This document shows, one piece after another, positions 16,024 through 28,151 of a stretch of 64,000 nt of DNA. Within the stretch, counting starts at the first letter, position 1. Each line of letters starts with the position of its first letter. A model generated the notes under the pieces. The model was not told where the DNA came from and made no database searches. It saw only the letters and a program-made list of their open reading frames with translations. Source of the DNA: Caulobacter endophyticus (GTDB lineage Bacteria; Pseudomonadota; Alphaproteobacteria; Caulobacterales; Caulobacteraceae). The stretch covers positions 1-64,000 of the forward strand of contig NZ_JARQWV010000009.1 of the NCBI RefSeq assembly GCF_029543245.1, given 5' to 3'. A program made the translations under genes and the position numbers.

Positions 16024-18330
16024 TCAACGCAGCTTGGCGCTGAGGGCGATCCCGACGATGCGCGGCTCGTTGTAGACGGCCGCCATGTAGTTCTCGATCA
16101 CGCCCTTAAGGTTCTTCTCGTTGGTGATGTTGCGGGCGAACAGGGCGACCTCGTAGGCGCCGTCGCCGCCTTCGTAGCCGAGCTTCAGCCCGCCTTCGAA
16201 GTTGCCCTTCGAGTAGAACTCGGCCGTGTCGTACAGCACGAAGTTCGTATAGCCCTGCTTGTTCCAGTCGGTGGCGGCGAACAGCTTGCCGTCGGCGCCC
16301 ACCGGCAGCTCGTAGCGCGCCGTGAAGCTGAGGTTGTACTCGGGCGCGTTGGGCAGCGGCTGGCCGTCGATCTGGGTGAAGTAGTTGGTCCCGAAGGCTC
16401 CAGGGATCGCGATCGTCGGCGTCTTGACCGTGCAGACCACCACGCTGTTGAGCGCGCAGACCTGGGCGTAGACCCGCTTGTCGTTGATCTCGCTGTGCAG
16501 CAGGCTCAGACCCGCCGTCAGGGTCAGGTTGGCGATCGGGCGCCACTCGGCGTCGGCTTCCATGCCGTAGGCCTTGGCTTCATCGGCGTTGAACAGCACG
16601 CCGTTTCCGTTGGCGTCGTTGCCGTTCAGCTGGATGTCGCTGACCTTGTAGGTGAAGGCCGAGGCGTTCAGGCGCAGGCTGTTGTCGAGCAGGACGCTCT
16701 TGAAGCCGGCTTCCCACGACAGGATCGTCTCGGAGTCGGCGGTCGTGAAGTCGGAGTTAAACACCGCCGAACGGCCCTGGATGGTCGGACCGCGGAAGCC
16801 CTTGGCCACGCGCGCATAGACGCTGAGGTCGGGGTTCACTTCGTAGAGGGCGCTCAGGTCCCAGCTGGGCTGCTCGTCCGACAGGCGCACGAAGCGACGG
16901 CCCGTATAGGTGTCGGCGCCGGCGGCGGTCAGCGAGGTCTTGGCCAGGCGGGTCTTCTTGGCGTCATAGGTGTCGCGCGCGCCGGCCGTGATGGTCAGGG
17001 CGTCGGTCACCTTGTAGCTGACCTGACCGAACAGTGCCCACGAGGTGTTGAGGTTGTTCAGGCGCACCCAGTTGTTGGGATTGCGAGCCGCCACGCCGGT
17101 GTTGAGGAAGTAGCCGCGCTGGTAGAAATCGGTGGTGTCGCGCGAGTCGAAGTACAGCGCGCCGACCTGCCACTTCAGGCGGTCCTCGCCGTTGCTGGCC
17201 AGGCGGATTTCCTGGGTCAGCTGGTCGAGGTCGCGGACCTGGCCCATCGATTGGCCGAAGCCGTTGGCCACGCCGCCGACCGGGAAGTTGGCGCCGGCGC
17301 CGCCGTCGGTGTCGCCACGGCTGTAGCCGCTGGTGGTCTCGTAGGCGCTGATCGAGGTCAGGGTCATGCCGCCGAAGTCGTAGGCGACGTTCAGCGAGGC
17401 GCCCTTGGTGTCATAGGCCTGCGGATTGTCTTGCGCCTCGTCGTAGGCGACGCTGTCACGCGGAGCGCTGACGGCGTTGGAGCCCTTCTTGATGGCGTTG
17501 CGCAGGAAGAGGGTCGAGGTGCCCTCGTAGTTGCGCACGTGGGCCGAGGCCAGGACCGTCAGTTGCTCGGTCGGCTTGGCCAGGATCTGCAGGCGCGCGT
17601 CCTTCTCGTCGAAGCCGCCCATGGCGTTCTTGCGCGGGGTTACGGTGCCGTCGAGGCTCGTGCCGGCGAAGGTGTTGTCCACCCAATCGTCGCGGTGCTG
17701 GTACAGGGCCGAGACGCGGAACATCAGCTTGTCGCCGGCGATCGGACCGCCGATGCCGCCGTCGAAGGTGGTCGTGCCGTAGGTGCCGTACGAGGCGCTG
17801 GCGCGGCCCTGGAAGGTCTCGCTCGGGCGGATGGTGTCGAACTTGACGATACCGGCGGTGGTGTTGCGGCCGAACAGCGAACCCTGCGGGCCGCGCAGCA
17901 CTTCAACCTGCTGGACGTCGAACACCGGGTTCGACTTCAGCACCACGTGCTCGAGGACGACGTCGTCCTGGATGATCGACACCGGCTGGGAGGCGCCGAG
18001 GTAGAAGTCGATGTTGCCCAGGCCCCGGATGTAGAAGCGCGGGAAGATGCGGCCCGTCGTGGTCTCGGCGTAGAAGCTGGGAACCTTGCCCGACAGCGAG
18101 ATGATGTCGTCGCCGCCGCCCTGGATGGCGCGCAGCTGGTCGCCGGCGACCACGCCGACCGACACCGGGGTGTCCTGCAGGTTCACCGAGCGGCGCTCGG
18201 CGGTGACGATGATCTCTTCCAGGCTGGTGGAGTCGGCGGCTTCCTGGGCGTTGGCGGCGACGCCGAACGCGAGCGCGCCGAGCGCGCTGGTCAGCATCAG
18301 CGCCGACCGGCCGAAGGTCTTGTTGGACAC
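16024..18330 (-). CDS. TonB-dependent outer-membrane receptor
   Basis: A 768-residue receptor. Signal peptide 1-28 (ending GVAANAQ), TonB box near LEEIIVTAERR (37-47), plug domain with LRGPQGSLFGRNTTAG (about 145-160), then a 22-strand beta-barrel ending PRIVGIALSAKLR. Such receptors take up siderophores, vitamins or oligosaccharides using TonB/ExbBD energy. The plug type (EVLRGPQGSLFGRNTTAG) is widespread in sphingomonads and caulobacters and does not define the ligand. Position beside the GH97/GH29 block suggests a glycan or its products, but it lacks the LacI-type operator seen before the other receptor gene. It has its own terminator. Confidence 0.92.
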   Translation of the reverse strand: MSNKTFGRSALMLTSALGALAFGVAANAQEAADSTSLEEIIVTAERRSVNLQDTPVSVGVVAGDQLRAIQGGGDDIISLSGKVPSFYAETTTGRIFPRFYIRGLGNIDFYLGASQPVSIIQDDVVLEHVVLKSNPVFDVQQVEVLRGPQGSLFGRNTTAGIVKFDTIRPSETFQGRASASYGTYGTTTFDGGIGGPIAGDKLMFRVSALYQHRDDWVDNTFAGTSLDGTVTPRKNAMGGFDEKDARLQILAKPTEQLTVLASAHVRNYEGTSTLFLRNAIKKGSNAVSAPRDSVAYDEAQDNPQAYDTKGASLNVAYDFGGMTLTSISAYETTSGYSRGDTDGGAGANFPVGGVANGFGQSMGQVRDLDQLTQEIRLASNGEDRLKWQVGALYFDSRDTTDFYQRGYFLNTGVAARNPNNWVRLNNLNTSWALFGQVSYKVTDALTITAGARDTYDAKKTRLAKTSLTAAGADTYTGRRFVRLSDEQPSWDLSALYEVNPDLSVYARVAKGFRGPTIQGRSAVFNSDFTTADSETILSWEAGFKSVLLDNSLRLNASAFTYKVSDIQLNGNDANGNGVLFNADEAKAYGMEADAEWRPIANLTLTAGLSLLHSEINDKRVYAQVCALNSVVVCTVKTPTIAIPGAFGTNYFTQIDGQPLPNAPEYNLSFTARYELPVGADGKLFAATDWNKQGYTNFVLYDTAEFYSKGNFEGGLKLGYEGGDGAYEVALFARNITNEKNLKGVIENYMAAVYNEPRIVGIALSAKLR

Positions 18331-18430
18331 GAAGTAATCCCCTTTTTACGTAGAAGTGTCTGCGGTTGTTGATTATTTCCGCAAGACAGCGTTCGGATAC
18401 CAGCCGGATGCAAAGCTGTCATGACACCGC

Positions 18431-18463
18431 TCGCGGACGGACGGGGATAAAGTCCGCCCGCGA
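18431..18463 (-). terminator. Hairpin downstream of DUF3667 gene
   Basis: tcgcggacggac and gtccgcccgcga form a 12-bp stem with one mismatch between the DUF3667 stop and the receptor promoter. There is no T run, so termination is uncertain. Confidence 0.4.
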
Positions 18464-18485
18464 ACAATAAAGCGGCAGAACGTCG

Positions 18486-19601
18486 TTAGATCTGCGACAG
18501 CCCCAGCCACAGCAGGCCCGCCAGCAGGAACACGAAGGCCAGCTGGGCGGAGAACCAGACGATGGTGGTCTTGAGCAGGGCTCCGAAGACGTTGGAGCCG
18601 TAGACCCCGCGCAGGGTCATGAACAGGTTCACCGGCGCCCACAGCAACGCCACGAGCACGCCGATGTCGCGCGCCGGGGCCGGCAGGATCATCACCACCG
18701 CCCACAGCAGGAAGATGAACGACAGGTAGTTCATCGACACGATCAGGTGGTCGTACATGTAGAACTTGCGACGATAGAAGTAGCAGGCGCCCAGGCTGAG
18801 GGCGAGGATCGGCAGCAGGAACACCGCCAGCCGGTGGCCCCAGCCGAACACCACGGCGACGAAGTAGCCGGGCGTGGCCACGACTTTATTCAGCTGGGTG
18901 TTGAACCACTCCAGCTTGGCCCGCTCGGTCGGCTCGACCTCGCCCACATCGATGAAGGTGCGCTTGCCGTTGGCGTCGACCCCGTCGGAGAGCAGGCCGC
19001 CCTCCTTCATCTGCTGCTGGATGTCGTTGGTCACCTCGCCGGGGATGGCCCTGACGCTGCCGTTGATGCTGGGCGGAACGGGCTTGCCGTGCTCATCGGT
19101 CTTGGCCGGACCGTGCGGGGCGGCCTTGGCGTCGCCGTGCTGCCCCTGCGCCGCGTGGTCGCCCTTGTGCTGGGCGTCGTGCATGGCCCTGTGGATCACG
19201 ACCTCGGCCGACAGGATGAACAGCAGCAGCGAGACCAGGAACAGGCGGAACGGCGGCACGTGCCGGGCGCGCTTGCCGTCGAGATATTCGCGACTCAGCG
19301 TGCCGGGGCGGGCGAACAGCCACGGCAGGGTGCGCCACAGGCGGCCGTCGAAGTGGAACATCCCCTCGATGGCTTCCCAGGTGACGTGCAGGATCGACTT
19401 GTGGTGATCCGAGGCTTCCTGGCCGCAGGCGTGGCAGTAGTGCCCGACCAGTTCGGTCTCGCAGTTGTCGCACTTGGTGCCCGGCGGCGGCGCGGGATGG
19501 CTCGAACGGCCATCCGACTTGAACCGCGCCATCCAACCGCCCAGCGCACCGCCGCTGATCGCCTCGAGTTCCTTCACGCCACGTCCCCACGCACGCCCCA
19601 A
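18486..19601 (-). CDS. DUF3667 zinc-ribbon membrane protein
   Basis: A 371-residue protein. An N-terminal zinc ribbon has paired cysteines (CDNCETE and CHACGQE, about residues 43-61) and is followed by the family core DHHKSILHVTWEAIEGM and FDGRLWRTLPWLFARPG. At least four or five membrane helices follow: FRLFLVSLLLFILSA near 125-140 and several in the last 140 residues. A soluble, His/Lys-rich, probably periplasmic stretch (about 150-260) separates them. Function of DUF3667 proteins is unknown. The start could be the ATG at 19601 or the GTG at 19577; neither has a clear ribosome-binding site. Confidence 0.8.
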   Translation of the reverse strand: MGRAWGRGVKELEAISGGALGGWMARFKSDGRSSHPAPPPGTKCDNCETELVGHYCHACGQEASDHHKSILHVTWEAIEGMFHFDGRLWRTLPWLFARPGTLSREYLDGKRARHVPPFRLFLVSLLLFILSAEVVIHRAMHDAQHKGDHAAQGQHGDAKAAPHGPAKTDEHGKPVPPSINGSVRAIPGEVTNDIQQQMKEGGLLSDGVDANGKRTFIDVGEVEPTERAKLEWFNTQLNKVVATPGYFVAVVFGWGHRLAVFLLPILALSLGACYFYRRKFYMYDHLIVSMNYLSFIFLLWAVVMILPAPARDIGVLVALLWAPVNLFMTLRGVYGSNVFGALLKTTIVWFSAQLAFVFLLAGLLWLGLSQI

Positions 19602-19713
19602 GCGCGATTCAGCCCGCGCTCGCGTGGTGATGTACGACAGCTTGGGCGTGCATGCACCTGTCGACTGGTCCGCGCGCGAGCGACAGCCAGCGACTGCCTA
19701 CTATCGCCGCGCC

Positions 19714-20424
19714 TCAGCGCGCGGGGCCGAAGCGGGCGACCAGGTCGTAGGCCTCGCCCGGGAACAGCTGGCGCACGCGAGTGACCGGCGCGCCGGCCCG
19801 CCAGGTGCGGCGCTCGACGGCCAGCAGCGCCGCGCCGGGATCCAGCGCCAGCAGTTCGGCGATGGCGGGCTCGGCCCCCACGGCGCTGATCCGGCTTTCC
19901 GCTTCCGTCCACGGCACGTGGTGCAGCAGCCAGGCGCCGGGCGGCTCGGCGGCGAAGTCGGCGGCGGCGGCCTCGGGCACGGCCGCGAGACTGATCAGTC
20001 GGTCCTCCAGCGCGAAGGGTCGCCCACCGGCGATGTGCAGGCCGCGCAGGGCGACGAGGTCGCCCTCCCCGGCCAGTTCGACCTCGTCGCCGTCATCGGA
20101 ATCGGCGGGTCGGCGCTCGGCCGCCAGCAGCCGAAAGGCGTAGGTCTCGCCCCGAGCGGTGATCTCGGCCTGGATGTCGGGAATGTCGAGGACAGTGGAA
20201 TGCACCTTGGGCCGGGCCACGAACGAGCCCGCACGACGGCGGCGCACGATCAGCCCGGCCTCGGCCAGGGCCGACATCGCCTTGTTCACGGTCATCCGCG
20301 AGCAGCCGTACTGGGCCATCAGCTCGCTTTCGAACGGGACGCGGTGGCCCGGCGCCCACGCGCCCGAGCGGACCAGGCCCTCGATCTCGTCGCGGATACG
20401 CTGGTGCAGCGGAACGGCGCTCAC
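19714..20424 (-). CDS. hutC: Histidine utilisation repressor, GntR/HutC family
   Basis: A 236-residue GntR regulator. The winged helix-turn-helix occupies 1-70 (VPFESELMAQYGCSRMTVNKAMSAL begins the recognition region) and a UTRA effector domain (about 90-230) binds urocanate in family members. It normally represses hut genes until urocanate accumulates. The start is GTG and overlaps the hutF stop (GTGA), so it is translated with hutF and probably autoregulated. The likely operator is the palindrome at 21916-21933. Confidence 0.93.
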   Translation of the reverse strand: MSAVPLHQRIRDEIEGLVRSGAWAPGHRVPFESELMAQYGCSRMTVNKAMSALAEAGLIVRRRRAGSFVARPKVHSTVLDIPDIQAEITARGETYAFRLLAAERRPADSDDGDEVELAGEGDLVALRGLHIAGGRPFALEDRLISLAAVPEAAAADFAAEPPGAWLLHHVPWTEAESRISAVGAEPAIAELLALDPGAALLAVERRTWRAGAPVTRVRQLFPGEAYDLVARFGPAR

Positions 20425-21893
20425 GACAGCAGGCTCTTGAGCACCTGGCGATAGCGCTCGGCGATCGCCTCGCGATGCCGGTGGCGGCCGCCGGAGACCA
20501 CAGGACGGCCCGCGCGCCAGACACTGTCGATCGCGCCGTGGCGGCCGGCGAAAACCAGGCTGTCGACCAGGGCGTCACCGCCGCGCCCGACGATGGCCGG
20601 ATGCTCGCGATCCAGGGTGACGAAGTCGGCCGGCGCGCCGCGACGCAGGCCCGGGCGGCCCGCGCCCAGGGCCTGGCTGCCGCCCGCCACCGCCGCGCGC
20701 CACAACTCGCCGCCGGTCGAGCGCTTGGGACCGCCGGCCAACACGTTGCGGGCGCGGCGGGTCAAGCGCTGGGAATATTCCAGCACCCGCAGCTCCTCGG
20801 CCGCGTCGATCAGCACATTGCTGTCCGAGCCGATCCCGAAGGCGCCGCCGGCGGCCTGGTAGTCGTGGGCGGGGAAGACGCCGTCGCCGAGATTGGCCTC
20901 GGTGATCGGGCAAAGGCCCGCGACCGCACCGCTCTTGGCCAGGCGTTCGGTCTCGACCGCGTTCATGTGGGTGGCGTGGACCAGGCACCATTGCTTGCCG
21001 ACGTCGGCGTGGTTCATCAGCCAGCGCACCGGACGCTGGCCGGTGGCGGCCAGGCAGTCGTCGACCTCTTTCGTCTGCTCGGCGATGTGGATGTGAATGG
21101 GACCGCCGGCCGCCAGCGGCGTGATGGCGGTCAGCTCTTCGGCGGTGACGGCGCGCAGGCTGTGCGGCGCGACGCCGACCACCGCGTCGGGCAGGCCGGC
21201 GACGGCCGCGCGGCTGGCTTCCAGCAGGCGGGCATAGCCGTCGACGTCGGTGACGAAGCGCTTCTGCCCCTCGCCGGGCGCCGCGCCGCCGAAGCCCGAA
21301 TGGGCGTAGAACACCGGCAGCAGGGTCAGGCCGATGCCCGTCTCCTGGGCTGCGGCGGCGATCCGTGCGCCCATCTCGGCCGGGTTGTCGAAGGCCGCGC
21401 CGTCCGTGTCGTGGTGCAGATAGTGGAACTCGCCGACGCGGGTGAAGCCGCTTTCCAGCATCTCGACCTGGCCCATGGCGGCGATGGCCTGCAAGGCGTC
21501 GGGGTCCAGCCGCTCGACGAAGCGGTACATCAGCTCGCGCCAGGTCCAGAAGCTGTCGCTTCCCTCGCCGCGCGCCTCGGTCAGGCCGGCCATGGCCCGC
21601 TGGAAAGCGTGGCTGTGCAGGTTGGGCATGCCCGGCAGGGCCGCGCCCAGGCGGAGCTCGGAACCGGCGACGACGTCGGTATCGATGCGGGCGATGCGGC
21701 CTTCCGACAGGGTCAGACGAACGCCCTTGGCCCAGCCGTCGGCCAGCAGGGCGCTCTCGCACCAGACGACGACGTCCTTGGACGTTTCGGGAGCCGCCTG
21801 CGGCGCGGGTTCGCTCGGCGTCTCGACGGCGACCTCTTCAGACAGATGGCCGGACGTCTCTTCCGGGCCTTCAAGATTCTCGGCGTCGCTCAC
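20421..21893 (-). CDS. hutF: Formimidoylglutamate deiminase
   Basis: 490 residues from the GTG at 21893, which has GAGG eight bases upstream. An amidohydrolase that converts N-formimino-L-glutamate to N-formyl-L-glutamate plus ammonia, step 4 of the five-step pathway. Motifs are the metal-binding [12 protein letters not shown], then [16 protein letters not shown] and GIGSDSNV. The first ~40 residues are an acidic, Pro/Glu-rich extension ([19 protein letters not shown]) ahead of the family's usual beginning ([13 protein letters not shown]). No alternative start codon exists in that stretch, so the extension seems real. Its stop overlaps the hutC start. Confidence 0.95.
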   Translation of the reverse strand: MSDAENLEGPEETSGHLSEEVAVETPSEPAPQAAPETSKDVVVWCESALLADGWAKGVRLTLSEGRIARIDTDVVAGSELRLGAALPGMPNLHSHAFQRAMAGLTEARGEGSDSFWTWRELMYRFVERLDPDALQAIAAMGQVEMLESGFTRVGEFHYLHHDTDGAAFDNPAEMGARIAAAAQETGIGLTLLPVFYAHSGFGGAAPGEGQKRFVTDVDGYARLLEASRAAVAGLPDAVVGVAPHSLRAVTAEELTAITPLAAGGPIHIHIAEQTKEVDDCLAATGQRPVRWLMNHADVGKQWCLVHATHMNAVETERLAKSGAVAGLCPITEANLGDGVFPAHDYQAAGGAFGIGSDSNVLIDAAEELRVLEYSQRLTRRARNVLAGGPKRSTGGELWRAAVAGGSQALGAGRPGLRRGAPADFVTLDREHPAIVGRGGDALVDSLVFAGRHGAIDSVWRAGRPVVSGGRHRHREAIAERYRQVLKSLLS

Positions 21894-21915
21894 TGGACAA
21901 TCCTCGTCGCTCGCG

Positions 21916-21933
21916 AATATGTCTATACATATT
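21916..21933. promoter_or_regulatory. Putative HutC operator between divergent hut arms
   Basis: AATATGT-CTAT-ACATATT is a perfect 7-4-7 palindrome, 22 bp before the hutF start and 57 bp before the hutI start. Its symmetry and position match a GntR-family dimer site controlling both transcripts. Confidence 0.75.
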
Positions 21934-21990
21934 GAACCGCACCGCAAGGGTCGCGGAGCACGACTCAAGACGTCACGGGAGGCGCTGGCG

Positions 21991-23199
21991 ATGCGGTGCG
22001 ATCGGGTTTGGATCAAGGCCCGGCTTGCGACCCTCGCCGAAGGCGCGCCGGACCTGGGCGTCGTCGAAGACGGCGTGATCGCCGCCAAGGACGGCCGGAT
22101 CCTCTACGCCGGCCCCGCCAGCGACGCCCCCGCCTTCGACGCGGCCGAGACCATCGACTGCGAAGGCCGCTGGATCACGCCCGGTCTGATCGACCCGCAC
22201 ACCCACCTGATCTTCGGCGGCGACCGCGCGCACGAGTTCGAGCTGCGGCTGGCCGGCGCGTCCTACGAAGAGATCGCCCGGGCTGGCGGCGGCATCGTCT
22301 CGACCATGAAGGCCACCCGCGAGGCCAGCGAAGACGAACTGGTCGCCGCCGCCCTGCCTCGCCTGGACGCCCTGATCGCCGAGGGGCTGACGACGATCGA
22401 GGTCAAGTCCGGCTACGGCCTGTCGCTGGAACACGAGCTCAAGAGCCTGCGCGCCGCCCGCGCCCTGGCCAAGGCTCGGCCCGTCTCGGTCAAGACCACC
22501 TTCCTCGGCGCCCACGCCCTGCCGCCGGAGTTCAAGGGCGACGCCGACGGTTACATCGACCTCGTCTGCAACGAGATGATCCCCGCCGTCGCCGCCGAAG
22601 AATTGGCCGACGCGGTGGACGGTTTCTGCGAAGGCATCGGCTTTTCCCCCGGCCAGATCCGCCGGGTGTTCGAAACGGCCCGCGCCCATGGCCTGCCGGT
22701 GAAGCTGCACGCCGAGCAGCTGTCGAACCTGCACGGCGCGGCGCTGGCCGCCGAGTTCGGGGCGCTGTCGGCCGATCACCTGGAACATCTGGACGAGGCC
22801 GGGATCGCAGCCATGGCCAGGGCCGGGACCACGGCGGTGCTGCTGCCCGGGGCCTACTACTTCGTGCGCGAGACGAAGCTGCCGCCGATCGAAGCCCTGC
22901 GCGCGGCCGGCGTGCCTATGGCCTTGGCGACCGACTGCAACCCCGGCACCTCGCCGCTGACCAGCCTGCTGCTGACCATGAACATGGCCGCCACCCTTTT
23001 CCGCCTGACGGTGGACGAGTGCCTGGCCGGCGTGACCCGGCAGGCCGCCCGAGCCCTCGGCGTGCTGGCCGACCGCGGGACCCTGGAGGCCGGCAAGGCC
23101 TGTGACCTTTGCATCTGGGACGTCGAGCGTCCCGCCGAACTTGTCTACCGCATGGGCTTCAATCCGCTCCATGCGCGCGTCTGGAGTGCTCTGTCGTGA
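21991..23199 (+). CDS. hutI: Imidazolonepropionase
   Basis: 402 residues from an ATG preceded by GGAGG. It hydrolyses 4-imidazolone-5-propanoate to N-formimino-L-glutamate. The amidohydrolase metal motif is [12 protein letters not shown] (about 66-77); KSGYGL, KLHAEQ and LATDCNPGT are the other active-site blocks. Length and motifs are those of the family. The open frame extends far upstream through hutF in antisense, but those residues are not coding. Its stop overlaps the hutH start (GTGA), so the two are translationally coupled. Confidence 0.97.
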   Translation: MRCDRVWIKARLATLAEGAPDLGVVEDGVIAAKDGRILYAGPASDAPAFDAAETIDCEGRWITPGLIDPHTHLIFGGDRAHEFELRLAGASYEEIARAGGGIVSTMKATREASEDELVAAALPRLDALIAEGLTTIEVKSGYGLSLEHELKSLRAARALAKARPVSVKTTFLGAHALPPEFKGDADGYIDLVCNEMIPAVAAEELADAVDGFCEGIGFSPGQIRRVFETARAHGLPVKLHAEQLSNLHGAALAAEFGALSADHLEHLDEAGIAAMARAGTTAVLLPGAYYFVRETKLPPIEALRAAGVPMALATDCNPGTSPLTSLLLTMNMAATLFRLTVDECLAGVTRQAARALGVLADRGTLEAGKACDLCIWDVERPAELVYRMGFNPLHARVWSALS

Positions 23200-24731
23200 C
23201 CACCGAAGTCCTGCATCCCGGCGAGGTCAGCCTCGCCCAGTGGAAGTCCGTCTATCGCGGCGCGGCCGCACGCCTTGCGGACAGCGCCTGGCCGGTGATC
23301 GAGGCCAGCGCGGCGGCGGTCACCCGTATCCTGGCCAAGGGCGAGCCCGTCTACGGCATCAATACGGGCTTTGGGAAACTGGCCAGCGTACGCATCGGCG
23401 ACGAGGACCTGGCCACGCTTCAACGCAATATCGTGCTGTCCCACGCCGCCGGCACGGGCGAGCCTTCGCCGGTTCCGGTGATCCGCCTGATGATGGCGCT
23501 GAAGCTGGCCAGCCTGGCGCAAGGCGCCTCGGGCGTGCGGGTCGAAACCGTGAAGCTGCTGGAGTCCATGCTGACGCTGGGCCTGACGCCGGTGGTGCCG
23601 AGCCAGGGCTCGGTGGGCGCTTCCGGCGACCTCGCGCCGCTGTCCCACATGGCCGCGACCATGATCGGGGTCGGCGAGATCGATGTCGGCGGCGTGCGCA
23701 AGCCGGCGCTGGAAGCCCTGAGCCGCGCGGGTCTCGCCCCTGTCGAGCTCGGCCCGAAGGAAGGCCTGGCCCTGCTGAACGGCACCCAGTTCTCGACCGC
23801 CAACGCCCTCGCCGGCCTGTTCGAGGCCGAGGTGCTGTTCCAGTCGGCCCTGGTCACCGGCGCGCTGTCGACCGAGGCCGCCAAGGGCTCGGACACGCCC
23901 TTCGACCCGCGCATCCACGCCCTGCGCCGCCATGCCGGACAGATCGAGACCGCCGCGGCCCTGCGCGCCCTGATGGCGACGTCCGACATCCGCGCTTCGC
24001 ACCTGAAGGAGGACGAGCGCGTGCAGGACCCCTACTGCCTGCGCTGCCAGCCGCAAGTGATGGGCGCGGCGCTGGACGTCCTGCGCCAGGCCGCCACCAC
24101 CCTGGCCACCGAGGCCAACGGCGTTTCGGACAACCCGCTGATCTTCCCGGAAGCGGACGAAGCCCTGTCCGGCGGTAACTTCCACGCCGAGCCGGTGGCC
24201 TTCGCCGCCGACATGATCGCCCTGGCGGTCTGCGAGATCGGCTCGATCAGCGAGCGCCGCATCGCCATGCTGGTGGATCCTGCGCTGTCGGGCCTGCCGG
24301 CGTTCCTGACGCCCAAGCCCGGCCTCAACTCCGGCTTCATGATCCCGCAGGTCACAGCCGCAGCCCTGGTCTCGGAGAACAAGCAGAAGGCCTATCCGGC
24401 CAGCGTCGACTCCATCCCCACCTCGGCCAATCAGGAGGACCACGTGTCGATGGCCGCCCACGGGGCGCGCCGCCTGCTGTCGATGGTCGAGAACGCGACG
24501 GCGGTGATCGGCATTGAACTTCTGGCCGCCGCGCAGGGCTGCGACTTCCATGCGCCGCTGACCTCCAGCGCCGTCCTCGAGGCGGTGCGGGGCGCGGTGC
24601 GTAGCAAGGTTGCGCACCTGTCGGACGACCGTCACTTCCATCCCGACATGGAAGCGGCCAACATCCTGGTGCGGACCGGCGCGGTCATCGACGCGGCGGC
24701 CGGCGTTCCCTTGCCCGGAGCGACCACATGA
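23196..24731 (+). CDS. hutH: Histidine ammonia-lyase
   Basis: A 511-residue enzyme from GTG. It deaminates L-histidine to urocanate, the first step. The self-made MIO cofactor arises from the Ala-Ser-Gly in [16 protein letters not shown] (about 139-154). [11 protein letters not shown] near residue 50, [10 protein letters not shown] and [14 protein letters not shown] are further family blocks. Cytosolic tetramer by family knowledge. GTGA overlap with hutI upstream and ATGA overlap with hutG downstream show tight operon structure. Confidence 0.97.
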   Translation: MTTEVLHPGEVSLAQWKSVYRGAAARLADSAWPVIEASAAAVTRILAKGEPVYGINTGFGKLASVRIGDEDLATLQRNIVLSHAAGTGEPSPVPVIRLMMALKLASLAQGASGVRVETVKLLESMLTLGLTPVVPSQGSVGASGDLAPLSHMAATMIGVGEIDVGGVRKPALEALSRAGLAPVELGPKEGLALLNGTQFSTANALAGLFEAEVLFQSALVTGALSTEAAKGSDTPFDPRIHALRRHAGQIETAAALRALMATSDIRASHLKEDERVQDPYCLRCQPQVMGAALDVLRQAATTLATEANGVSDNPLIFPEADEALSGGNFHAEPVAFAADMIALAVCEIGSISERRIAMLVDPALSGLPAFLTPKPGLNSGFMIPQVTAAALVSENKQKAYPASVDSIPTSANQEDHVSMAAHGARRLLSMVENATAVIGIELLAAAQGCDFHAPLTSSAVLEAVRGAVRSKVAHLSDDRHFHPDMEAANILVRTGAVIDAAAGVPLPGATT

Positions 24732-25558
24732 GCAGCGACTGGCTGGAAGTCTGGCGGGGCGACGCGCCGCTGATCGTCAGTATCCCCCACTCGGGATCCT
24801 TCATTCCCGAGGACATCGAAAAACGCCTCGTCTCGCCCTGGCTGGCCCGCAAGGACGCCGACTGGTGGATCGAGCGGCTCTACAACTTCGCCGACGACCT
24901 GGGCGCGACCACCGTGCGGACGGCGGTGTCGCGCACGGTGATCGACGTCAACCGCGACCCGTCGGGCGCCTCGCTCTATCCGGGGATGGCGACCACCGCG
25001 CTCTGCCCCACCGACACCTTCGATGGCGAGCGGCTCTATGCCGAGGGCTTCGAGCCGGACGAGGCCGAGATCGCCGCCCGCCGCGAGCGCTGGTTCGTGC
25101 CCTATCACGACGCGCTGCGGGCCGAGATCGACCGGCTGCTGGCGCTGCACGGCAAGGTGGTGCTGTACGACGCCCACTCGATCCGCTCGCGCGCGCCGCG
25201 GCTTTTCCCGGGCGAACTGCCGGTGTTCAACATCGGAACGAACTCGGGAAAGAGTTGCGACCAGGCCCTGACCGCCGCCGTCGAGGCCGCCTGCGAAAGC
25301 TCGGGCCTGCCGATGGTGGTCAACGGCCGCTTCAAGGGCGGCTGGATCACCCGCCACTACGGCAAGCCCGAGCGCGGCATCCACGCCGTGCAGATGGAGC
25401 TGGCCTGCCGCGGCTACATCGACGACCCCTCGCCCCGCATCACCCCGCAATCCTGGCCCTCGCCCTACCGCCCGCAAAAGGCCGCGCCGATGCGCAGCGT
25501 GCTGGGCGACGTGCTCAAGGCCTGCGTGGAATTCGCTTCTCAAGATCCTCCCCCGTGA
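24728..25558 (+). CDS. hutG: N-formylglutamate deformylase
   Basis: 276 residues. It cleaves N-formyl-L-glutamate to glutamate and formate, the last step of the hutF-dependent route. Family marks are [13 protein letters not shown] near the start, [11 protein letters not shown] and [18 protein letters not shown] (zinc ligands and substrate contacts). Start ATG overlaps the hutH stop by ATGA. The last codons (QDPPP) and the stop lie inside a family A intergenic repeat, so the C-terminal tail was apparently remodelled by repeat insertion. Confidence 0.96.
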   Translation: MSSDWLEVWRGDAPLIVSIPHSGSFIPEDIEKRLVSPWLARKDADWWIERLYNFADDLGATTVRTAVSRTVIDVNRDPSGASLYPGMATTALCPTDTFDGERLYAEGFEPDEAEIAARRERWFVPYHDALRAEIDRLLALHGKVVLYDAHSIRSRAPRLFPGELPVFNIGTNSGKSCDQALTAAVEAACESSGLPMVVNGRFKGGWITRHYGKPERGIHAVQMELACRGYIDDPSPRITPQSWPSPYRPQKAAPMRSVLGDVLKACVEFASQDPPP

Positions 25559-25677
25559 AACGGGGGAGGGGGACCGCGAAGCGGTGGAGGGGGCGACCGC
25601 CGCACTCCGTCCCTCGCCCCCTCCGTCACGGCGCGTACTCGCGCCGCGCCACCTCCCCCGCTTCGCGAGGGAGGTGC
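25547..25677. repeat. Family A repeat between hutG and hutU
   Basis: Opens with cctcccccgtgaaacggggg and ends in cacctcccccgcttcgcgag, with an inner ggcgcg inverted block. It overlaps the end of hutG and fills the 154-bp gap before hutU; elsewhere in this arm the genes overlap. Confidence 0.75.
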
Positions 25678-25712
25678 ATGCCCGCCCTGCCCTCCTCTCA
25701 GACGAGTCCTGC

Positions 25713-27377
<1,665 letters not shown>

Positions 27378-27400
27378 AACCTTCAAAGCCCTACCAAGTT

Positions 27401-27542
27401 CGTCATCCCGGAAAGCCCGCAGGGCTTATCCGGGACCGGGGGGCCAAGCGCAGTGCGCCAGCCAAGTCGAAGGCGGCGAACCCAAGCGCCGCGTCCAGTC
27501 GCCTGGGTCCCGGCTCTACGCTGCGCTTCGGCCGGGATGACG
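27401..27542. repeat. Dispersed repeat family B, long copy between hutU and hutD
   Basis: Begins cgtcatcccggaaagcccgc and ends in cggccgggatgacg, an extended imperfect palindrome with internal agggct and gcgcttcgg hairpins. It shares its ends with the shorter copy at 8592-8635. Confidence 0.65.
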
Positions 27543-27569
27543 ACATCTATTGCGATGGAAGGTCACCCC

Positions 27570-28112
27570 ATGCGCCTCCTCCCCGCCGCCGAACGCACAC
27601 CCTCGCCCTGGAAGAACGGCGGCGGGACGACCTGGGAGATCGCCGCCCAGCCGCCGCGCGCGGACCTGTCCGCCTTCGACTGGCGGCTGAGCATCGCGCA
27701 GGTCGCGGCGGCCGGTCCGTTCTCCGTCTTCCCCGGCGTCGACCGGGTGCTGACGGTGATCGCCGGCGCGGGCCTGCGGTTGACCATCGAAGGCCAGAGC
27801 GAGGTCGTGCTGGACGAGACCTCGAAGCCCCTGCCCTTTCCCGGCGACGCAGCCGCATCCGCAACGCTGGACGCCGGTCCGATCCGCGACCTCAACCTGA
27901 TGGTCCGGCGCGGTGCCTGGCGGGGCTTGGTCAGGCGGATCGACGGCGCGGAGACGATCACCGCTACGGCGCGGATCACCGTGCTGGTCGCGCTCGCCCC
28001 CGCCCGCGCGGGCGATCTGGCGCTCGCGGTCGAGGACGCGCTCATCGTCGATCCCGATGCAACCTTGACCGTAGACGGGCGTTTGCTGCTGATCGGCATC
28101 GATCCGGCCTGA
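27570..28112 (+). CDS. hutD: HutD family protein
   Basis: A 180-residue cupin-fold HutD protein. The N-terminus RTPSPWKNGGGTTWEIA and the WRLSIAQVAAAGPFSVFPG block are diagnostic. HutD is thought to tune hut expression or urocanate level; its biochemistry is unsettled. The ATG at 27570 follows GGAAGG at good distance; an in-frame ATG at 27555 would add five residues. It is separated from hutU by a repeat and may be the last gene of the hut unit. Confidence 0.9.
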   Translation: MRLLPAAERTPSPWKNGGGTTWEIAAQPPRADLSAFDWRLSIAQVAAAGPFSVFPGVDRVLTVIAGAGLRLTIEGQSEVVLDETSKPLPFPGDAAASATLDAGPIRDLNLMVRRGAWRGLVRRIDGAETITATARITVLVALAPARAGDLALAVEDALIVDPDATLTVDGRLLLIGIDPA

Positions 28113-28151
28113 CCTCGTCGCCGGCGGGATCGATCCGTTGCGGAGCCCGAA

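Noticed and set aside
19602..19713. Small gene between DUF3667 and hutC
   Set aside because: Open frames there are short continuations of antisense shadows without ribosome-binding sites.
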